A DNA stretch of 47,593 nt from an uncultured Bacteroidales bacterium. GTDB lineage: Bacteria; Bacteroidota; Bacteroidia; Bacteroidales; Muribaculaceae. The first letter of the stretch is position 1; each line of letters begins with the position of its first letter. The stretch spans positions 1 through 47,593 of the forward strand of contig CAMWHE010000013.1 in NCBI GenBank assembly GCA_947173955.1, given 5' to 3'. The translations under genes were made by a program, and so were the position numbers. The notes below the pieces were generated by a model. The model had not been told where the DNA came from, did no database searches, and was given only the letters and a program-made list of their open reading frames with translations. Positions 31,566 to 40,053 of the stretch are shown here, one piece after another.

Positions 31566-33947
31566 TCAGAAACTGAGCGCGCGGGTCTCGCCGGCAGAAA
31601 GGGCTACCTTTATCGGTTCGCCGGCTCCGATGATGGTGGCGGTGCCGCCGGAGGGTGCTGCGAGGGTCAGTGCCACGGGTTTACCGTCTTTCCACTCTAC
31701 GGATGCCGTCATGCCTGTGCGGGTAGCGATGCCGCTGATATGGCCGTCGGGCCATGCGGCGGGGAGAGTCGGGAGGAGGATGATGGTGTCCGGAGTGGAC
31801 TGTATGAGCATTTCGGCTATGCCGGCGCTTCCGCCGAAGTTGCCGTCGATCTGGAAGGGAGTGTGTGCGTCGAGCAGGTTGGGGTAGGTGCCTCCGCCGC
31901 GACGGCGGTCGGGACCTTTATATTTGTCGGGCGTGACGTATCTCAACAACCGGCGCAGCATTGCGTAGGCGCCGTCGCGGTCACGCAGCCGGGCCAGCAG
32001 GTTCACGCGCCATCCGGCGCTCCAGCCGGTTGTCTCCTTGCCTTTGATGTCGAGGGTGCGCGCTGCCGCTGCGGCTATTTCCGGGGTATTGTCTACTGAT
32101 ATGTGGTGACCGGGATAGAGTCCGTAGAGGTGGGACTGATGGCGGTGCTGCGGGTCGACGTCAGGGAGGGAATGGCTCCACTCGTTGAGGCTTCCGTCCG
32201 GTTTTATCTCATAGGGGCGCAGCCGTGGAAGCACGGAGTCGATACGCGCGATCAGCGACTCATCCGTCGCTAATTCTATGGCGGCGGCGCGGGTGTCGGC
32301 GAGGCATTGGCGGATTATCGCCATATCGGCTGTGGTGCCTATGCTGGTGTCGCACGCTTTGCCGTCAGGGGTCAGGAAGTTGTTTTCCGGCGAGGTGGAT
32401 GGCCAGGTGGTCAGCAGGCCGTCGCGTTCTACGAGCCAGTCGAGAACAAACAGAGCTGCTCCGCGTAGAGTGGGGTAGCGTTCGGCCAGCTCCGCTTTGT
32501 CGCGGCCGAAGAGGTAATGCTCCCAGATGTGCGATGCGAGCCATGCCCCACCCATGTTCCAGTTGGCCCACTGCGGCTTGTCGTTGCCGAGTCCTACGGG
32601 TGTAGTCATCGCCCAGATGTCGGTGTTGTGGCCGAGACACCATCCGCTGTCTACGTCCCAGTGGTTGCGCGCGGTGACTGCGCCGCTGGCGGTCAGGTTG
32701 TCGATATAGTCGAGCAGCACGGTATGGAGCTCCGGCAGTGAGCCGGTCTCGGCGCCCCAGTAGTTCTCCTGCAGATTGATGTTTGTGGTGTAGTTGCTGC
32801 TCCATGGTGGAGTCAGGCTTTCGTTCCAGAGCCCCTGAAGGTTGGCTGGGACGCCCGGTGTGCGTGAGCAAGCTATGAGCAGATAGCGCCCGTACTGATA
32901 GTAAAGCTCCTCGAGGTCGGGATTGGTCTGAGCGGAGTCGGTGTATTGTTTGAGTTGTTGGTCGGTAGGTAGTGCGGCGATTTCGGGTGCAGTGGTGCCG
33001 AGGTCGAGGTCTACGCGGCTCATCAGCGATCGATGGTCGGCAACGGCGCGAGCCTGCAGAGAGTCCGGACTCAGAGAGGCTGCGCGATCGATGCGGCGGC
33101 GCACGAGGTCGCTGAAGTCACGTCCCTGCTTCATCGGGTCGCGGTCGAAGCCGTTGAAACTCGACACATTCGACAGCAGAAGCGTGGCCTCCCGGCAACC
33201 GGAGATCGTCAGGCTGTCGCCGGCGGCGGTCACAGTGCCTTCTGGAGCAAGTGCCTTGAGGATGGTGCGGAAGTGGATGCCGCGGCCGGGGTCGTATCTG
33301 AAGTCTCCGTCTTTGCTCGCATATCCGGGCATGGAGTGATAGGCGCAGTAGCCGTCCATGATTATCTCATCTCCATTTGCCGAGATCTCGACCGGCAGCT
33401 TTGACTCCAGTCTGAGCGAAGCCCGCAGTCCGTCAGGATTGTCGAGCCGGATGACGATCACCGAGTCTGGTGCCGAGGCGAAGACCCGCTGCGAGCGTGA
33501 CCCGAAGTGCACGTCGGCTATGGCGTCCGAGATGTCGAGCGACCGCGAGTATGGCGCGGATGAGTCCGGTGTCTCGTCGTACTGGATCCGCAAGGTACCC
33601 AGCGGCTGATAGTTCTGACTGTAGTGGCCCTGGAGAAAGCGCTGCAGAGAGTCGGCAGCCGCGTAGTCCTCGCGGGCAAGAGCTTCGCGTACAGCGGCGA
33701 GACGTTTTGCGGGGCTCTCACCGGCTGTGTTCGGCTCAGGTTCTCCCGTCCATAGGGTAATGTCGTTGAGCGAGATGCGCTCGAGGCCGGTTCGTCCGTA
33801 GACCAGGGCGCCAAGATTGCCGTTGCCAACGGGCAGGGCCTCCTCAAAATATTTTGCGGGAGTATTATAATTTAAGGTGTAGGGGGTGTCGGCAAAAGAG
33901 ATGACGGGAAGCAGTGCCGAGGCCAGTGCGATAATAACGTGTTTCAT
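31566..33947 (-). CDS. GH95 alpha-L-fucosidase (or galactosidase)
   Basis: This 793-residue enzyme starts with a signal peptide (KHVIIALASALLPVISFA). The N-terminal GH95 beta-sandwich is marked by ALPVGNGNLGALVYG and RISLNDITLWTG. The (alpha/alpha)6 catalytic barrel shows TTNINLQENYWGAE, the SPENNFLTPDG segment that holds the catalytic acid in this family, TTADMAIIRQC and HTPFQIDGNFGGSAGIAEML. GH95 enzymes release alpha-1,2-linked L-fucose from host or milk glycans by inversion, and some act on alpha-galactosides. Export to the periplasm or surface fits mucin-glycan use. No SusC/SusD pair is in the window, so it stands outside a typical polysaccharide locus. A small hairpin (31564-31578) covers its stop. 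Confidence 0.93.
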   Translation of the reverse strand: MKHVIIALASALLPVISFADTPYTLNYNTPAKYFEEALPVGNGNLGALVYGRTGLERISLNDITLWTGEPEPNTAGESPAKRLAAVREALAREDYAAADSLQRFLQGHYSQNYQPLGTLRIQYDETPDSSAPYSRSLDISDAIADVHFGSRSQRVFASAPDSVIVIRLDNPDGLRASLRLESKLPVEISANGDEIIMDGYCAYHSMPGYASKDGDFRYDPGRGIHFRTILKALAPEGTVTAAGDSLTISGCREATLLLSNVSSFNGFDRDPMKQGRDFSDLVRRRIDRAASLSPDSLQARAVADHRSLMSRVDLDLGTTAPEIAALPTDQQLKQYTDSAQTNPDLEELYYQYGRYLLIACSRTPGVPANLQGLWNESLTPPWSSNYTTNINLQENYWGAETGSLPELHTVLLDYIDNLTASGAVTARNHWDVDSGWCLGHNTDIWAMTTPVGLGNDKPQWANWNMGGAWLASHIWEHYLFGRDKAELAERYPTLRGAALFVLDWLVERDGLLTTWPSTSPENNFLTPDGKACDTSIGTTADMAIIRQCLADTRAAAIELATDESLIARIDSVLPRLRPYEIKPDGSLNEWSHSLPDVDPQHRHQSHLYGLYPGHHISVDNTPEIAAAAARTLDIKGKETTGWSAGWRVNLLARLRDRDGAYAMLRRLLRYVTPDKYKGPDRRRGGGTYPNLLDAHTPFQIDGNFGGSAGIAEMLIQSTPDTIILLPTLPAAWPDGHISGIATRTGMTASVEWKDGKPVALTLAAPSGGTATIIGAGEPIKVALSAGETRALSF

Positions 33948-33956
33948 GCGGCTAAA

Positions 33957-35474
33957 TTAACACATGTTGGTATATTTAAAAATCAATGTCTTATAATCTA
34001 ATAAATTTTTTTGTATTTTTTCACGCTCCTTTATATTCTTTTTGAGCGAATATATATTTGAGTATAAATCGTTTATTATCTTTCTTAATTCTTCATAGCG
34101 GGGATTCCTTTGTTTATAATTTTCTTCTATTTTATTTCTTTCTTCTTTTGTTTTAGCACGATCAAGTAGCTGATATAGTTGTTTATCTAATCTTTCAAAA
34201 GCGTTTTCATATGATTTCAGGTGATTCTTTAGTGTGTCAATCTTATTATTTAGTTCATTTATTTCTTCTTTAATTGGTGGAATCGCTTTTTCTACGTCAG
34301 GAAGTATTACTCTGTTCATTTCAATAATTCTTTCAATTACATCAGAAATTTCGCTATAGATTTCTTTTAATTTTCGTAGATTATCTAAAAAATATAATGC
34401 GCCACTAATTTTTTCTATTTTATAAATCATGGCACATTCGGATTTTTTTATCTTATAGTCCTCTCGTTCTTGTTCAGTTGCATGTCGAGCAGAAGAGATA
34501 CCAATATACCTATCATCATCCTCATCTAAATGTCTAATATCTAACCGCTTTTCGAATTCATCATTGTTAAGACGGAAAATTTCTTCTAATCCTACCATCA
34601 GACCATTTACTTCGGACAATATATCTTCTTTTACAAATTCATCAGGATTTTCAATAGCTTTATTTATAAATCCTTCAAGAAAATTAAGTGCATAGATCCA
34701 ACTTTCTCTAATACATCTATATGTGCGGGTATATCGCATAATACAATTATATCTCGCATAAAAATACTTAACCCATTCACTATAAGGGAGAAGAGCAATG
34801 CCTTTGTATATAACTATAACATGAAAGTAAGATGACATTCCATAACAAAAGTTAGTTTCCACTTTAATTGAAATGTCGTTGTTTACCTTATGTTCTATTG
34901 AATTTTCCTTATACTTTTTATGTCGATCATCTCCATGTCGTTCATGTGAAAATACAATACTTCTCTCTTTTATACGATTAAGGATTAATGTATCTTCATA
35001 ATCATTGGCGTATACATATGGAAGTGCCATATTTAAGAATTGTTCCTTATCTTTTCTGATCTGTCTATACATTTGTTTCCAAGCCAATTGCCTTATTTCA
35101 AGTAGCTTATTTCTATTATTCTTTTCTTCTTGGGACAGTTGCCTTACTTTTGATTCTATTAGTGATGTAATTTTAGTATTCAAATTACTTGCATATTCGT
35201 AGTTATAAAAAGAAACTTTAATAGGCGCAATATTACTATCTGAATATTCGTGGTTTAGGCAATAATCATATTCATGGGCAAATAAGCACCTATGCAATGC
35301 GTTATAAATATCGCTTGCATCTGCATTTTCATCATTCAAGTACTCTATTGCTCTTGCAATTTCATTACTATGGCGTATAATCGGGTATTTTACAACTATA
35401 ATTTTGCCATTTTCATTTTGTAAGGAGAGTATGAAATCATAATTAACTCCAGTTCTTTTTTTGAAATCTTTCAT
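33957..35474 (-). CDS. AT-rich orphan protein with C-terminal coiled coil
   Basis: The 505-residue protein was not recognised. It has no signal peptide or membrane helix. Residues 1-230 are mixed alpha/beta with many aromatic residues, 230-350 are helical, and 360-490 form a long charged coiled coil (DVEKAIPPIKEEINELNNKI, LKKNIKEREKIQKNLLDY). Base composition is much more AT-rich than both neighbours and codons end mostly in A/T, a sign of horizontal transfer. It ends 9 bp before the GC-rich GH95 gene, so it may drive or disturb GH95 expression. It could be a single-gene defence or phage-derived protein, which is speculative. Confidence 0.7.
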   Translation of the reverse strand: MKDFKKRTGVNYDFILSLQNENGKIIVVKYPIIRHSNEIARAIEYLNDENADASDIYNALHRCLFAHEYDYCLNHEYSDSNIAPIKVSFYNYEYASNLNTKITSLIESKVRQLSQEEKNNRNKLLEIRQLAWKQMYRQIRKDKEQFLNMALPYVYANDYEDTLILNRIKERSIVFSHERHGDDRHKKYKENSIEHKVNNDISIKVETNFCYGMSSYFHVIVIYKGIALLPYSEWVKYFYARYNCIMRYTRTYRCIRESWIYALNFLEGFINKAIENPDEFVKEDILSEVNGLMVGLEEIFRLNNDEFEKRLDIRHLDEDDDRYIGISSARHATEQEREDYKIKKSECAMIYKIEKISGALYFLDNLRKLKEIYSEISDVIERIIEMNRVILPDVEKAIPPIKEEINELNNKIDTLKNHLKSYENAFERLDKQLYQLLDRAKTKEERNKIEENYKQRNPRYEELRKIINDLYSNIYSLKKNIKEREKIQKNLLDYKTLIFKYTNMC

Positions 35475-35502
35475 TTTAGGATTAAACTAATTTTTTAGGC
35501 TG

Positions 35503-35510
35503 CGAAGTTA
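35503..35510 (-). promoter_or_regulatory. -7 box TAACTTCG of the AT-rich orphan
   Basis: On the minus strand this is TAACTTCG, one base from consensus, within GTAACTTCGCAG, the same 12-mer as at the ung promoter. It lies 28 bp before the ATG at 35474. Confidence 0.5.
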
Positions 35511-35715
35511 CGAAATTTCCATGCATTTAACTCCATTTTTCCCATTCATAAAGTCTGTTTTTAGAAGCAAACGTATGATACAACATAATAAAGCAAATTC
35601 AAACTGATTGAAGTATGTTAGTAAAAGACTTCATTAGTATACCAAATGCAGGTATGCAGACTTAACGAACTAATTTCTGTGGCGATGTGATGTTTTTTAA
35701 TTTATGATTTGTATT

Positions 35716-35723
35716 TAACTTTG
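35716..35723 (+). promoter_or_regulatory. -7 box TAACTTTG of the hydrolase gene
   Basis: Perfect TAnnTTTG 19 bp before ATG 35743. An 11-codon frame starting at ATG 35726 overlaps the hydrolase start in another frame, but it would begin at about the predicted transcription start. Confidence 0.6.
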
Positions 35724-35742
35724 CAATGAAAAACCAAGAGTT

Positions 35743-36741
35743 ATGCACAGATTTATTATAGGAGTGGCGGCTGCAGTCGCTATGTCGGCATCGGCCGGTG
35801 ATTTTACGGAAAAGGATGTACGGGTATTCAATAAGGATGCAGGCATAACCCTTGCGGGTACGGTCACGGCTCCGGCTGACGGCTCTCAGCGGGCTGCCAT
35901 AGTGATGGCCACGGGCAGCGGTCCGCAGGACAGGGATGAGACGGTCTTCGGCCATCGGCCGTTTAAGGCTATCGCGGAATACCTGTCGGCCAACGGATAC
36001 GTTGTCCTCCGGATGGACGACCGTGGCGTAGGCGAGAGCGAGGGGGAACGGCAGGAGGCTACAACTGAAGATTTCGCAGGCGATATCGCCGCCGGCCTCG
36101 CATGGGTCGACAGCTGCTATTCCGGTCTGCCCAAAGGCGTCATCGGCCATTCCGAAGGGGGTATCATCGCGCTGAAATCTGCTCCGCAGAGCGATTTCAT
36201 CATCACGCTTGCAGGCCCGGCATGGTCGGGCGACTCAATTGTCATGTCGCAGTCGCAGGCGGCAGCCGTAGGCATGACCGGCCGATGGGACGGCGAGGCG
36301 ATTCAGCGAAAAATCATGCAGACCCTGAAGAGCCCCATGGCCGACTTTCAGGCGAGGATAGCCGTGACGTCGCTTATCAATCAGGCGTATGGCGGCATGG
36401 CCTCGATGGCCGGCGTCAGGGAGCAGATCGATACCCAGGTCGCGGCTATGGTGTCGCCGTGGTATCGCGCGTTTCTGCGCTATGATCCGGCCGAGGATGC
36501 GCGTAGTGTGCACGTGCCGTGGCTGGCGCTCAACGGCGCGAAAGATACGCAGGTGCTCCCCGCCAATCTTCAGACATTCATGGAACTGAATCCCGCAGTT
36601 ACAGCAGTCGAGCTCCCTGATCTAAACCATCTCTTTCAGACCTGTACGACCGGCCTCCCCAACGAGTATGCCGTCCTCCCCGAGGATATATCCCCAACAG
36701 CCCTCGCCGCCATCCTCGACTGGCTCAACGCCCGCTTCTGA
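35743..36741 (+). CDS. Secreted alpha/beta hydrolase
   Basis: This 332-residue protein has a signal peptide (HRFIIGVAAAVAMSASA), then the sequence VRVFNKDAGITLAGTVTAPADG common to exported serine esterases of the YqiA/FrsA-like type in Bacteroidetes. The nucleophile elbow is GHSEGG. MVSPWYRAFLRYDPAEDA precedes the acid-containing LALNGAKDTQV, and the catalytic His is likely in DLNHLFQ. GSGPQDRDETV is the oxyanion-region strand. The substrate is unknown; ester or acyl-glycan hydrolysis is plausible. It is monocistronic, with a strong hairpin 3' shared with the sigma factor gene. Confidence 0.87.
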   Translation: MHRFIIGVAAAVAMSASAGDFTEKDVRVFNKDAGITLAGTVTAPADGSQRAAIVMATGSGPQDRDETVFGHRPFKAIAEYLSANGYVVLRMDDRGVGESEGERQEATTEDFAGDIAAGLAWVDSCYSGLPKGVIGHSEGGIIALKSAPQSDFIITLAGPAWSGDSIVMSQSQAAAVGMTGRWDGEAIQRKIMQTLKSPMADFQARIAVTSLINQAYGGMASMAGVREQIDTQVAAMVSPWYRAFLRYDPAEDARSVHVPWLALNGAKDTQVLPANLQTFMELNPAVTAVELPDLNHLFQTCTTGLPNEYAVLPEDISPTALAAILDWLNARF

Positions 36742-36784
36742 ATGAGGCGGTGTCCCCGGAACACTCCGGATTCAGGCACTTACT

Positions 36785-36823
36785 AAAAAGCGAGAGGGCT
36801 CCGGCGTCGCGCCGGGGCCCTCT
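36785..36823. terminator. Bidirectional terminator between hydrolase and sigma factor genes
   Basis: AGAGGGC plus CCGGCG (36793-36806) pair with CGCCGG plus GCCCTCT (36810-36823) around TCG, with one GT wobble. On the minus strand CGC and five T follow, so it is a strong terminator for the sigma gene. Confidence 0.85.
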
Positions 36824-36916
36824 GTATGTGTGTTTGTTCGATAGATCAGATTTAATTACAGCTAATATCTTGAATTATGAGTTCAGAATATTTGAGTAGT
36901 GGTTATGAGGAGGGTA

Positions 36917-37423
36917 TCAGTTGTTGTAGTCGGCGAGCATGCCCTGGAGTTTCTGGCGTGCGAAGAAGATGCGGCTCTTTACGGTGCCGAGGGGAAGATT
37001 CATCTTTTCGGCGATCTCGTTGTATTTGTAGCCTGCTACGTGCATCGAGAAGGGGATGCGGTATTCGTCGGAGAAGGAGTTGATGGCGGCGGTGATCTCC
37101 TGGGCTGCCATTGAGCCTTCGGGGGTCTCGAAGCCTGAGTCCTGCGGCAGGTTCAGGTGGTAGAGGTCTTCAGTCTGGTCGATGACGGTGGCCGAGCGCA
37201 CTACCTTGCGGTAGTTGTTGATGAAGATGTTGCGCATGATGGTGAACACCCAGCCCTTGAAGTTTACGTTGTCGACATACTTGTCTTCGTTGTCCAGCGC
37301 CTTGAGGGTCGTGTCCTGAAGCAGGTCATAGGCGTCGTCGCGGTTGGAGGTGAGGAGGTACGCGAAGTTGAGAAGGTTGCTCTGAAGGTCGAGAAGCTTG
37401 GTCTGGAAATTTTTTGAACTCAT
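36917..37423 (-). CDS. ECF-type RNA polymerase sigma factor
   Basis: The 168-residue protein has sigma-70 region 2 (about 12-78: LLNFAYLLTSNRDDAYDLLQDTTLKALDN, then NFKGWVFTIMRNIFINNYRK) and region 4 (about 105-160: YRIPFSMHVAGYKYNEIAEKMNLPLGTVKSRIFFARQKL). No region 3 is present, so it is an ECF sigma factor. No anti-sigma gene follows: the hydrolase lies convergent and a terminator intervenes. It is divergent from the GNAT gene across a 399-bp spacer rich in TGTWACA motifs, one of which overlaps its own start site region. Autoregulation is a reasonable inference. Confidence 0.95.
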   Translation of the reverse strand: MSSKNFQTKLLDLQSNLLNFAYLLTSNRDDAYDLLQDTTLKALDNEDKYVDNVNFKGWVFTIMRNIFINNYRKVVRSATVIDQTEDLYHLNLPQDSGFETPEGSMAAQEITAAINSFSDEYRIPFSMHVAGYKYNEIAEKMNLPLGTVKSRIFFARQKLQGMLADYNN

Positions 37424-37478
37424 AATCTTAATTTTTTAGGTGGTCGTTTATTCTTTTGTTTCGTGTGAGTGTCGTTTG

Positions 37479-37727
37479 TGTTACAATCACATTGCAAATG
37501 TACAACATATTTTTTACATGCAAAATTTTTTCGCAAAAAAAATCATTATCGAAAAATTCACAAAATTACAGCTTAAAACACTATATGACAGATAAATAAT
37601 AGTGTTACAACCCCGTTACACACCTATTACATTAACGTTAATTAACATAAAAATCCCTGTAACATCAGTATTTCAGACCTGTAACAACGATATGTGATTG
37701 TAATTTTACTGTAACACCTGTGTAACA
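37479..37727. repeat. Cluster of TGTWACA heptamers
   Basis: TGTTACA occurs at 37479-37485 and 37603-37609. TGTAACA, its reverse complement, occurs at 37658-37664, 37680-37686, 37710-37716 and 37721-37727. A near match CGTTACA is at 37614-37620. Six exact copies in 250 bp suggest binding sites for a regulator. Confidence 0.6.
37495..37524 (-). promoter_or_regulatory. Promoter of the ECF sigma gene
   Basis: On the minus strand TTTG (37524-37521), an 18-bp spacer and TACATTTG (37502-37495) form a complete Bacteroidetes -33/-7 promoter. The transcription start would be near 37488, at the TGTTACA copy at 37479-37485. Confidence 0.65.
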
Positions 37728-37822
37728 TTATTTGAGTTTCTCTCAACTTTTCCGGTCGGGGAAGCGTTAGAAAGTAAAGTTTCAACTAAAACATATATAC
37801 ACATTAATAATATAAGAAGACT

Positions 37823-38944
37823 ATGAACAACACAACGACTATCGAGAGATCGCAACATACGGCAGAATTATCAGGCGAAATGCTCCGCAAGGAGATCAAG
37901 GAAATGTGGAGGGACGTATTTCCTGTCACCGATGAGTGGCTTGATATGTATTTTCGTCGGGTCTATAGTCAGGCTGACCTTCTGACGCTGACTGCGGGCG
38001 ACGACGATGATGAGATCGTAAGCTCTCTGCTACTTCAGAGATATAATATGTACTTTCACTCGATGCCGATTCCTGTAGGCTATATTTCAGGCGCGGCTAC
38101 CCGCAAGCAGTATCGTGACCGCGGCTATATGAAGCAGCTGATGCATGACGCCATCTTCAGTTCCTACGAGCGTGGCGACGCATTGCTGACACTTATCCCT
38201 GCGAGCCGTAATCTATATTTCTACTATGACCGTCTCGGCTTTACGACCGTCTTTTACGTCGACGAAGAGCGGTTTACGGAGAAACATGAGTTTGCCTTTG
38301 ACGGCAAGTATGAGCGTGTGGAGGCCAAGGAGAATCATGACGTCTATCAGTTTATGGACTCGAAGCTGAAGGAGCGCGACAATGTCATACTCCACAGCTA
38401 TATCGACTTTCAGAATATCATAGCCGACGCGGAGGCTGATGGCGGCGCTGTAATAGCTTTGAGAGACATGACCGACGGCAGGATAGCTGCCCTGGCTGTC
38501 GTGGCTCCGGGCGATGACCGACTGACCGTGCGCGAGCTGCTTTATACTACGGACGATGCCTGCAATGCCGTGCTCGCGAGAGTGATGCGCGCTTATCCGG
38601 GTCTGCCTCTGACGGTCGTGATGCCCGCAGGGAGCCGCAGCGTGCCTATCCATGCCCGCGGTATGGCGCGGATAGTCAATGCGCGCAAGTTGCTGTCGGC
38701 ATATGCCTCAAGATATCCGAAACTACGCATGGTAATCCGTCTATATGACTCGGTATTGCCACAGAACAATCATATTTATGTGATCGACGGCGGTCAGGCT
38801 GTGATTAACGACGGCTTCGGCGGTAAGATCGATCTGGATGTGACTCAGGAGGTGTTGCTGTCAATCCTCAGCAGTGATGCGCCGATAGGAGAAATCTTCA
38901 ATATGCCGACGTCCCGCCCTTATATCTCGATGATGATGGATTGA
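37823..38944 (+). CDS. GNAT family N-acetyltransferase, Eis-like
   Basis: The 373-residue protein carries a GNAT fold in its first half. The acetyl-CoA loop is seen as YISGAATRKQYRDRGYMKQLMHDAI, the R/Q-x-x-G-x-G/A-type pyrophosphate-binding motif (here KQYRDRGYM). LTLIPASRNLYFYYDRLGF follows. The C-terminal half (about 180-373) has the second GNAT-like and sterol-carrier-like arrangement of Eis-type enzymes (RELLYTTDDACNAVLARVMRAYPG; VTQEVLLSILSSDAPIGEIF). Such enzymes acetylate aminoglycosides or protein lysines, and the target here is unknown. It is transcribed away from the sigma gene. Its last 25 bp overlap a convergent small gene. Confidence 0.88.
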   Translation: MNNTTTIERSQHTAELSGEMLRKEIKEMWRDVFPVTDEWLDMYFRRVYSQADLLTLTAGDDDDEIVSSLLLQRYNMYFHSMPIPVGYISGAATRKQYRDRGYMKQLMHDAIFSSYERGDALLTLIPASRNLYFYYDRLGFTTVFYVDEERFTEKHEFAFDGKYERVEAKENHDVYQFMDSKLKERDNVILHSYIDFQNIIADAEADGGAVIALRDMTDGRIAALAVVAPGDDRLTVRELLYTTDDACNAVLARVMRAYPGLPLTVVMPAGSRSVPIHARGMARIVNARKLLSAYASRYPKLRMVIRLYDSVLPQNNHIYVIDGGQAVINDGFGGKIDLDVTQEVLLSILSSDAPIGEIFNMPTSRPYISMMMD

Positions 38945-39252
38945 GTCCCGACTGCCAGAAGCGCACCTTGTCCGGGTGCTGCAAGCAGGCCTTGTGCGGA
39001 TAGAAATGACTGAACAGCGGGCGTATCTTCTTCGGCGGAGATGCGCTCGATTTCTTTGATTATGGCCCGAGTAATGCGCGAGGTATCAACGAATGCGATG
39101 CAGTCGACAAACGCCGTGGAATGTATTTCGTGCGTAAATGGCGACATGGTAAGCCGTGAGTCCTGCTCACGGCTTATTATCATGTTGCGGCTGATGCCGT
39201 CGGCGGAAATTACGGTGCCGGCAAGCAGCCGGCGGGCATGCTTCGTAGCCAT
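38920..39252 (-). CDS. 110-residue orphan, last gene of the ileS cluster
   Basis: The family is not recognised. The protein is soluble and begins 3 bp after the DUF4296 gene, on the same strand. The sequence has plausible alternation of strands and one helix (TRAIIKEIERISAEEDTPAVQSFLSAQG). RNMIISREQDSRLTMSPFTHEIHSTAFVDCIAFVD looks like a beta-rich core. It overlaps the 3' end of the GNAT gene by 25 bp tail to tail. The tight spacing to DUF4296 supports a real gene. Confidence 0.6.
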   Translation of the reverse strand: MATKHARRLLAGTVISADGISRNMIISREQDSRLTMSPFTHEIHSTAFVDCIAFVDTSRITRAIIKEIERISAEEDTPAVQSFLSAQGLLAAPGQGALLAVGTQSIIIEI

Positions 39253-39255
39253 GAT

Positions 39256-40053
39256 CTACCTGGAAGAGCCGGCGGGACGGATGGATGTGAGATTTGACCG
39301 GCGGTAGTAGGTGTTGCGATTGAGCCGCGAGCGGAGCAGCGAGACGCTGTCGAGATAGATGATCTCTCCTGCGGCAGGATCAAAGTTGATAAATCCGTAA
39401 ACCCTGGTCGGCGTCATAGTAGAGTCGATCTGAAGATGAGTCTTCAGCCATCCAGTCGTTGCTGACGACGCGTTGATGTATTGTGTCAGTCCGTTGTCAT
39501 AGTCTACGGCAAGAGTGGTGCGTACGGGCGATGCTCCGGGTGTTATCTTCATGTTGAGATCGTAGGTGTCGCCGGGCTGCCATTCGTCGTCGCTGTCAAG
39601 AAGGAATGAGATATAGTGCGACGGCGCTTTATCAGTGATGCGGTAGTAGGTTGGGAGTGCCCAAACCTGGGCGGAGTCTCCGGCGACTCTGATCGACGAT
39701 GCGACGGCGTCAGGCGGTATCTCCTCAAGACGCGTCTCAAGAATGGCTATCGCACCGTCGCAAACTTTGACGAACTCACCGATATTATGGCCATACCAGA
39801 CGAGCGATGAGTCAAAGTCGGTCTGAGTGACTCCGTTGGCCGCGAAGATCGACTGCTTGACGACTTTTTTCGTCGAGTCAGTGAAATAGATGTTGCTGTT
39901 GTATTCCACCATGCTCTCTCCCTGATAGATGTCGGCGAGCAACTCGGACATCTTGTCGGGCCTGATGACGCCGGACGGCACGTGCTTGCAACCTGCGAAT
40001 GTGGCCGCGAGCAGTGCGGATGCCAAGATGCGGGTGGAAAGTTTCAGGGTCAT
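39256..40053 (-). CDS. DUF4296 lipoprotein
   Basis: This 265-residue protein has a lipoprotein signal with lipobox TFAGC (Cys22). The N-terminal half is the DUF4296 domain: RPDKMSELLADIYQGESMVEYNS, then KKVVKQSIFAANGVTQTDFDSSLVWYGHN. A C-terminal beta-rich part (about 125-265) follows. DUF4296 proteins are found next to lspA in Bacteroidetes, and their function is unknown. The gene overlaps lspA by 4 bp (ATGA), which is apt since lspA processes lipoproteins. Confidence 0.88.
   Translation of the reverse strand: MTLKLSTRILASALLAATFAGCKHVPSGVIRPDKMSELLADIYQGESMVEYNSNIYFTDSTKKVVKQSIFAANGVTQTDFDSSLVWYGHNIGEFVKVCDGAIAILETRLEEIPPDAVASSIRVAGDSAQVWALPTYYRITDKAPSHYISFLLDSDDEWQPGDTYDLNMKITPGASPVRTTLAVDYDNGLTQYINASSATTGWLKTHLQIDSTMTPTRVYGFINFDPAAGEIIYLDSVSLLRSRLNRNTYYRRSNLTSIRPAGSSR

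Larger units (their letters stand above)
37424..37822. other. 399-bp divergent regulatory spacer
   Basis: No gene was seen in this AT-rich spacer between the sigma factor and GNAT genes. It carries the sigma promoter (37495-37524) and a cluster of TGTAACA/TGTTACA heptamers (37479-37727). No clear TAnnTTTG box was found for the GNAT gene, so that gene may use a different sigma factor, possibly its neighbour. Confidence 0.6.
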
